A DNA stretch of 64,000 nt from an endosymbiont of Lamellibrachia barhami (GTDB taxonomy: Bacteria > Pseudomonadota > Gammaproteobacteria > Chromatiales > Chromatiaceae). The notes under the pieces were generated by a model, which did no database searches, was not told the origin of the DNA, and saw only the letters and a list, made by a program, of their open reading frames with translations. Shown here piece by piece: positions 61,396-64,000 of this stretch. The DNA lies in NCBI RefSeq assembly GCF_011947365.2, contig NZ_JAAVSH020000001.1, positions 2,296,199 through 2,360,198 of the forward strand. Reading direction: 5' to 3'. Position 1 is the first letter of the stretch. Each line of letters opens with the position of its first letter. Position numbers and translations under genes: made by a program.

Positions 61396-62277
61396 ATGAC
61401 TCACCCTAGACTTTCCCTGCATCTCGTCCTTCTGCTGCTTTTTTGCTGCTCTTCCTGGACCCAGGCCGCCGTACTGGTGAGCATCAAACCGATCCATTCG
61501 CTGGTGGCGGGCATCATGCAGGGGGTAGAGGATCCACAACTGCTGCTATCCGGCGGCCAATCACCGCACCGCTACACACTTAAACCCTCAGATGCGCGAA
61601 ACATCCAGCAGGCTGATCTGATCATCTGGATAGGGCCGGAAATGGAATCTTTTCTGCCGAGAATTCTGACCGCTTCAGGACGGCCCAATATCGCACTACT
61701 GGATCTGCTCAAGATTGAGGACAGGGCAAGCCACAATCACGACGGTGAAGACCATGCCGGGCGCGACCCCCATCTCTGGCTCGATCCTTTGCGGGCAAAA
61801 CGGGTCGTGCGGCTGATTGCCGATCGCCTCAGCCTGCTGGATCCAAAACACCGCGGGTCATATGAAGAGAATGCACGGACACTGCAGCAGCGCCTGGATC
61901 TGCTACATCAAGAGTTGGAGTCCCGCCTGGCGCCTGTGCGCACTATCCCCTACATCGCTTTTCACGACGCCTATGGCTATCTGGAAGCACGCTACCAGCT
62001 CAACTCAGTCGGCACGGTAACCCTCGACCCTGAACGCCTGAGTGGCGCCCGGCATATTCACGATCTCCAGCAGAAGATCCGCCGCATCGGAGTGGACTGC
62101 ATCTTCACCGAGCCACAATTTGAACCCCGGCTGGTGGAATCACTCAGCGGGGACACGACAACACGCAGTGCGGAACTCGATCCATTGGGGAGCGATCTGC
62201 CGCCCGGTCCGGATGCCTATTTCCAACTGATGAGAAGGGTTGCCGACCAATTGGTGCAGTGCCTGGCAAATCAGTAA
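61396..62277 (+). CDS. znuA: Zinc-binding periplasmic protein ZnuA
   Basis: Substrate-binding protein of the zinc importer, 293 residues. A signal peptide ends near residue 25 (TQA). Metal ligands are His in KPIHSLVAGIM, in the segment DPHLWLDP and in AFHDAYGYLEARY, plus a C-terminal acidic residue. The charged loop HNHDGEDHAGRD just before DPHLW is the His-rich zinc-trapping loop of ZnuA, though short. Confidence 0.93.
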   Translation: MTHPRLSLHLVLLLLFCCSSWTQAAVLVSIKPIHSLVAGIMQGVEDPQLLLSGGQSPHRYTLKPSDARNIQQADLIIWIGPEMESFLPRILTASGRPNIALLDLLKIEDRASHNHDGEDHAGRDPHLWLDPLRAKRVVRLIADRLSLLDPKHRGSYEENARTLQQRLDLLHQELESRLAPVRTIPYIAFHDAYGYLEARYQLNSVGTVTLDPERLSGARHIHDLQQKIRRIGVDCIFTEPQFEPRLVESLSGDTTTRSAELDPLGSDLPPGPDAYFQLMRRVADQLVQCLANQ

Positions 62278-62290
62278 CTCAAGCAATCAT

Positions 62291-62410
62291 GGTGCGCGCG
62301 GCGCACCCTACGTTTGTCACTGATGAGTTCGTAGGCCTGATCAAGCGTAGCGGATCAGGCAAAAGACTACAAACGGCGACTGCCGGTTCCGCAAGCTCGA
62401 ACCGGCCGAC
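62291..62410. repeat. Palindrome plus REP pair, family 1
   Basis: GGTGCGC-GCG-GCGCACC followed by CTAC (62291-62311) is a separate small palindrome. Next comes a family 1 unit GTAGGCCTGATCAAGCGTAG (from 62331) and a degenerate inverted partner ending at about 62410 without the CCTAC end. Confidence 0.75.
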
Positions 62411-62445
62411 AGTTCACTATAGTCCGTCGATACAGTCCAGTAAGA

Positions 62446-62718
62446 TCACTCACCAAAATAGAGCTTGGGTTTGATCTCCGGCGGCATCTGAAGATGAAAT
62501 CCCAACTCGGACAGGTTTGCCATTACCTTTGACACATCCTCACGGGCCAGGACTCGGCCAGCATGCAACTCCAGCTCCATCACCAGTGCTGGCACGCCGA
62601 AACGCTCCAGCAGTGGTGCAGGGACCAGGTCGAAGCCCTCCTCTTCTCTTAGATAGAGGTACATCTGCTCGTTACGCGGGCTGCGATAGACCCAGCAAAT
62701 AAGCTTGTCTTCCGCCAC
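62446..62718 (-). CDS. ycgL: YcgL domain-containing protein
   Basis: A 90-residue protein of the YcgL family. Signatures are CWVYRSPRNEQMYLYL at the N-terminus, VPAPLLERFGVPALVMELEL, and GFHLQMPPEIKPKL near the end. It is a small gammaproteobacterial family of uncertain function. Normal length. It lies just downstream of the glgP fragment on the same strand. Confidence 0.87.
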   Translation of the reverse strand: MAEDKLICWVYRSPRNEQMYLYLREEEGFDLVPAPLLERFGVPALVMELELHAGRVLAREDVSKVMANLSELGFHLQMPPEIKPKLYFGE

Positions 62719-62720
62719 GG

Positions 62721-62917
62721 TTACGCCGGAGCGACCGGCGGAGCCACCACGGGCTCAAGCCGCCAGATATCCCGGTTGTACTCTTCCATTGTCCTGTCGG
62801 TGGAGAAGTGACCGCTCTTCGCGGTATTGATGATGCTCATGCGCACCCTCTCATCCACAATTCTGATAGGCCGGTGCGCCTCCTCCTGAGCATCGACATA
62901 ACTGCGAAAATCCGCCC
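62721..62917 (-). pseudogene. glgP: C-terminal fragment of glycogen phosphorylase
   Basis: The last 65 or so codons of a glycogen/maltodextrin phosphorylase are readable: FRSYVDAQEEAHRPI, RMSIINTAKSGHFSTDRTM and EYNRDIWRLEPV, ending at TAA 62721. Upstream, one extra G in GGG near 62912 breaks the frame (MLADFRSY would be expected). Phosphorylase homology stops there, where ptsP sequence begins on the other strand. Over 90% of the gene is missing. Confidence 0.8.
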
Positions 62918-64000
62918 AACATGACGATATCTACCTCGCGTGATGTTAACGATGCGCGATCTGGGCCGCCGCATACTCATGCACTTCCAGCAGAAACAGT
63001 CTGGCCCGGTCGACTATCCGGAGGACACCATCTTGGTGGGTGGTGAGGTCAGCGTCATGCAGCTTGCCGATGTACCGATGGAACGCCTTGCGGGCCTTGT
63101 TTCGGCGAAGGGCGTTTCAGCTCTCCCATGTCGCCACATTGGCTCAAGCATCTCCCAGTGAGCTGACCCGCCCGTGGACGGGTCGATGGGCGTTTCCTCA
63201 TCAGCGACGGTTACCGGGGGCGCATCTGCTCTGTCGGCGCCGTCGGTGCGAAAAACCGAGTACCTGGTACAGCAGTGAAGAGGATCGGGCACTGAGTGCA
63301 GAGCTGGAGGCGACCCGTGATCTGCCTTCAGGAGAATCTATCGGGGTGACGGTGCGCCCCCCATTCGAACACCCCGCCCGGTTCCGAGATGCGAGCAATC
63401 TCCCGTCTCTACGATATTGCGTCGGTCTCTATCGAACAGAAGTCCCCTTTATGGTGCGCGACCGTTTCCCCAGTGAGGAGGCGCAGACCGCAAACTATCG
63501 GAATGTTCTTGAGACCTTTGCCCCCAGATCCGTCACCATCCGCACCCTCGACATTGGTGGCGATAAACCCTTGCCCTATTTTCCGGTCAATGAGTCCAAC
63601 CCATTCCTTGGTTGGCGTGGCATCCGCATCTCACTGGATCATCCGGAGATATTTCTCACTCAAGTGCGTGCCATGCTGCGTGCAGCCATCGGCTTGGATA
63701 ATCTGCAGCTGCTATTGCCGATGATCAGCAATGTGAGTGAGGTGGATGACTCACTGCTGTTGATTCAGCGGGCACACGATGAACTGATCGAAGAGGGACA
63801 TGGGGTGAAGATGCCCCGTGTCGGTGTGATGATAGAAGTGCCGGCTGCGGTCTATCAGGTGGAGGCGTTGGCGCGCCGGGTCGATTTTCTCTCTGTCGGC
63901 ACCAATGATTTGACCCAGTATCTGTTGGCGGTGGATCGTAACAACCCCCATGTGGCGGAGATCTACGATGATCTGCATCCCGCTGTGTTGCGGGCCCTGA
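62918..64000 (+). pseudogene. ptsP: PtsP, PEP-protein phosphotransferase (enzyme I Ntr), 5'-truncated, frameshifted, runs off the end
   Basis: First enzyme of the nitrogen-related phosphotransferase system. Homology begins near 62920 (DDIYL, then [12 protein letters not shown]) and continues through LAGLVSAKG with the phospho-His region. That part is broken by several single-base shifts between 62945 and 63445. From about 63447 the frame is clean to the window end: [46 protein letters not shown] and [16 protein letters not shown]. The N-terminal GAF part is missing, at the same point where glgP is cut. The 3' end lies outside the window. Confidence 0.85.

Overview
The window looks like a chromosomal contig from a sulfur-oxidising, CO2-fixing gammaproteobacterium. 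Supporting genes are adenylylsulfate reductase aprBA, a qmoAB-hdrCB electron-transfer set, the RuBisCO activase pair cbbQ/cbbO, a membrane H+-pyrophosphatase, and typical gammaproteobacterial housekeeping genes (trkA/trkH, engB, moaC, metH, ycgL, ptsP, opdA). The gene content resembles the Sedimenticola / Endoriftia / Thiodiazotropha type of sulfur oxidiser and symbiont; that placement is inference. No tRNA, rRNA, prophage, transposase or CRISPR array was seen.

Layout. 1-7 kb: ntrY-ntrX, then the K+ uptake genes trkA and trkH. 7-10 kb (minus strand): engB, bacteriohemerythrin, moaC, a phosphodiesterase and soluble pyrophosphatase. 10.1-12.5 kb: a frameshifted, 5'-truncated H+-pyrophosphatase gene abuts a 5'-truncated oligopeptidase A gene at a GATC site, probably an assembly or cloning junction. 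12.5-20 kb: two small hypothetical genes, an ArsB/NhaD-like transporter with a CBS protein and a TtcA-like enzyme, an FtsX-type ABC exporter, and tesA. 20-24.4 kb: a signalling block (CBS-PAS histidine kinase, ANTAR regulator, PAS-GGDEF cyclase). 24.8-31.5 kb: SPFH/NfeD pair, oxidoreductase, UDG-like protein, OsmC, deacetylase-like protein, MsrA and a membrane-anchored receiver protein. 31.6-35.4 kb: metH. 35.7-37.8 kb: a Cyc2-like porin-cytochrome and a diheme cytochrome c. 37.8-42.9 kb: PEGA/SHOCT lipoprotein, NosD-like beta-helix protein, zinc-ribbon/TPR protein, retropepsin-like protease and MlaC-like protein. 43-46.2 kb: cbbO and cbbQ. 46.7-51.8 kb: qmoA-qmoB-hdrC-hdrB. 51.9-53.5 kb: a three-gene MotA/ExbB-like membrane module. 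53.6-59.4 kb: a second membrane-anchored receiver protein, phhB, a YkgJ-type protein and aprBA. 59.7-62.3 kb: znuCB diverging from znuA. 62.4-64 kb: ycgL, then a broken glgP tail joined to a frameshifted ptsP that runs off the end.

How it fits together. AprBA oxidises sulfite to adenylylsulfate and QmoAB-HdrCB probably handles the electrons. CbbQO would keep RuBisCO active, although no RuBisCO gene is present here. The Cyc2-like protein plus a periplasmic diheme cytochrome raises the possibility that this organism can also take electrons from outside the cell.

Intergenic DNA is rich in small repeats. There are seven loci of a GTAG-headed REP family and three of a second palindromic family. 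A CCTTTAG heptad element spans from the stop codon of one gene to the start codon of the next in both trkA-trkH and cbbQ-cbbO. Base-level problems (frameshifts, abrupt gene ends) cluster at about 10.7-11.4 kb and 62.9-63.45 kb and should be treated as possible sequencing or assembly faults.
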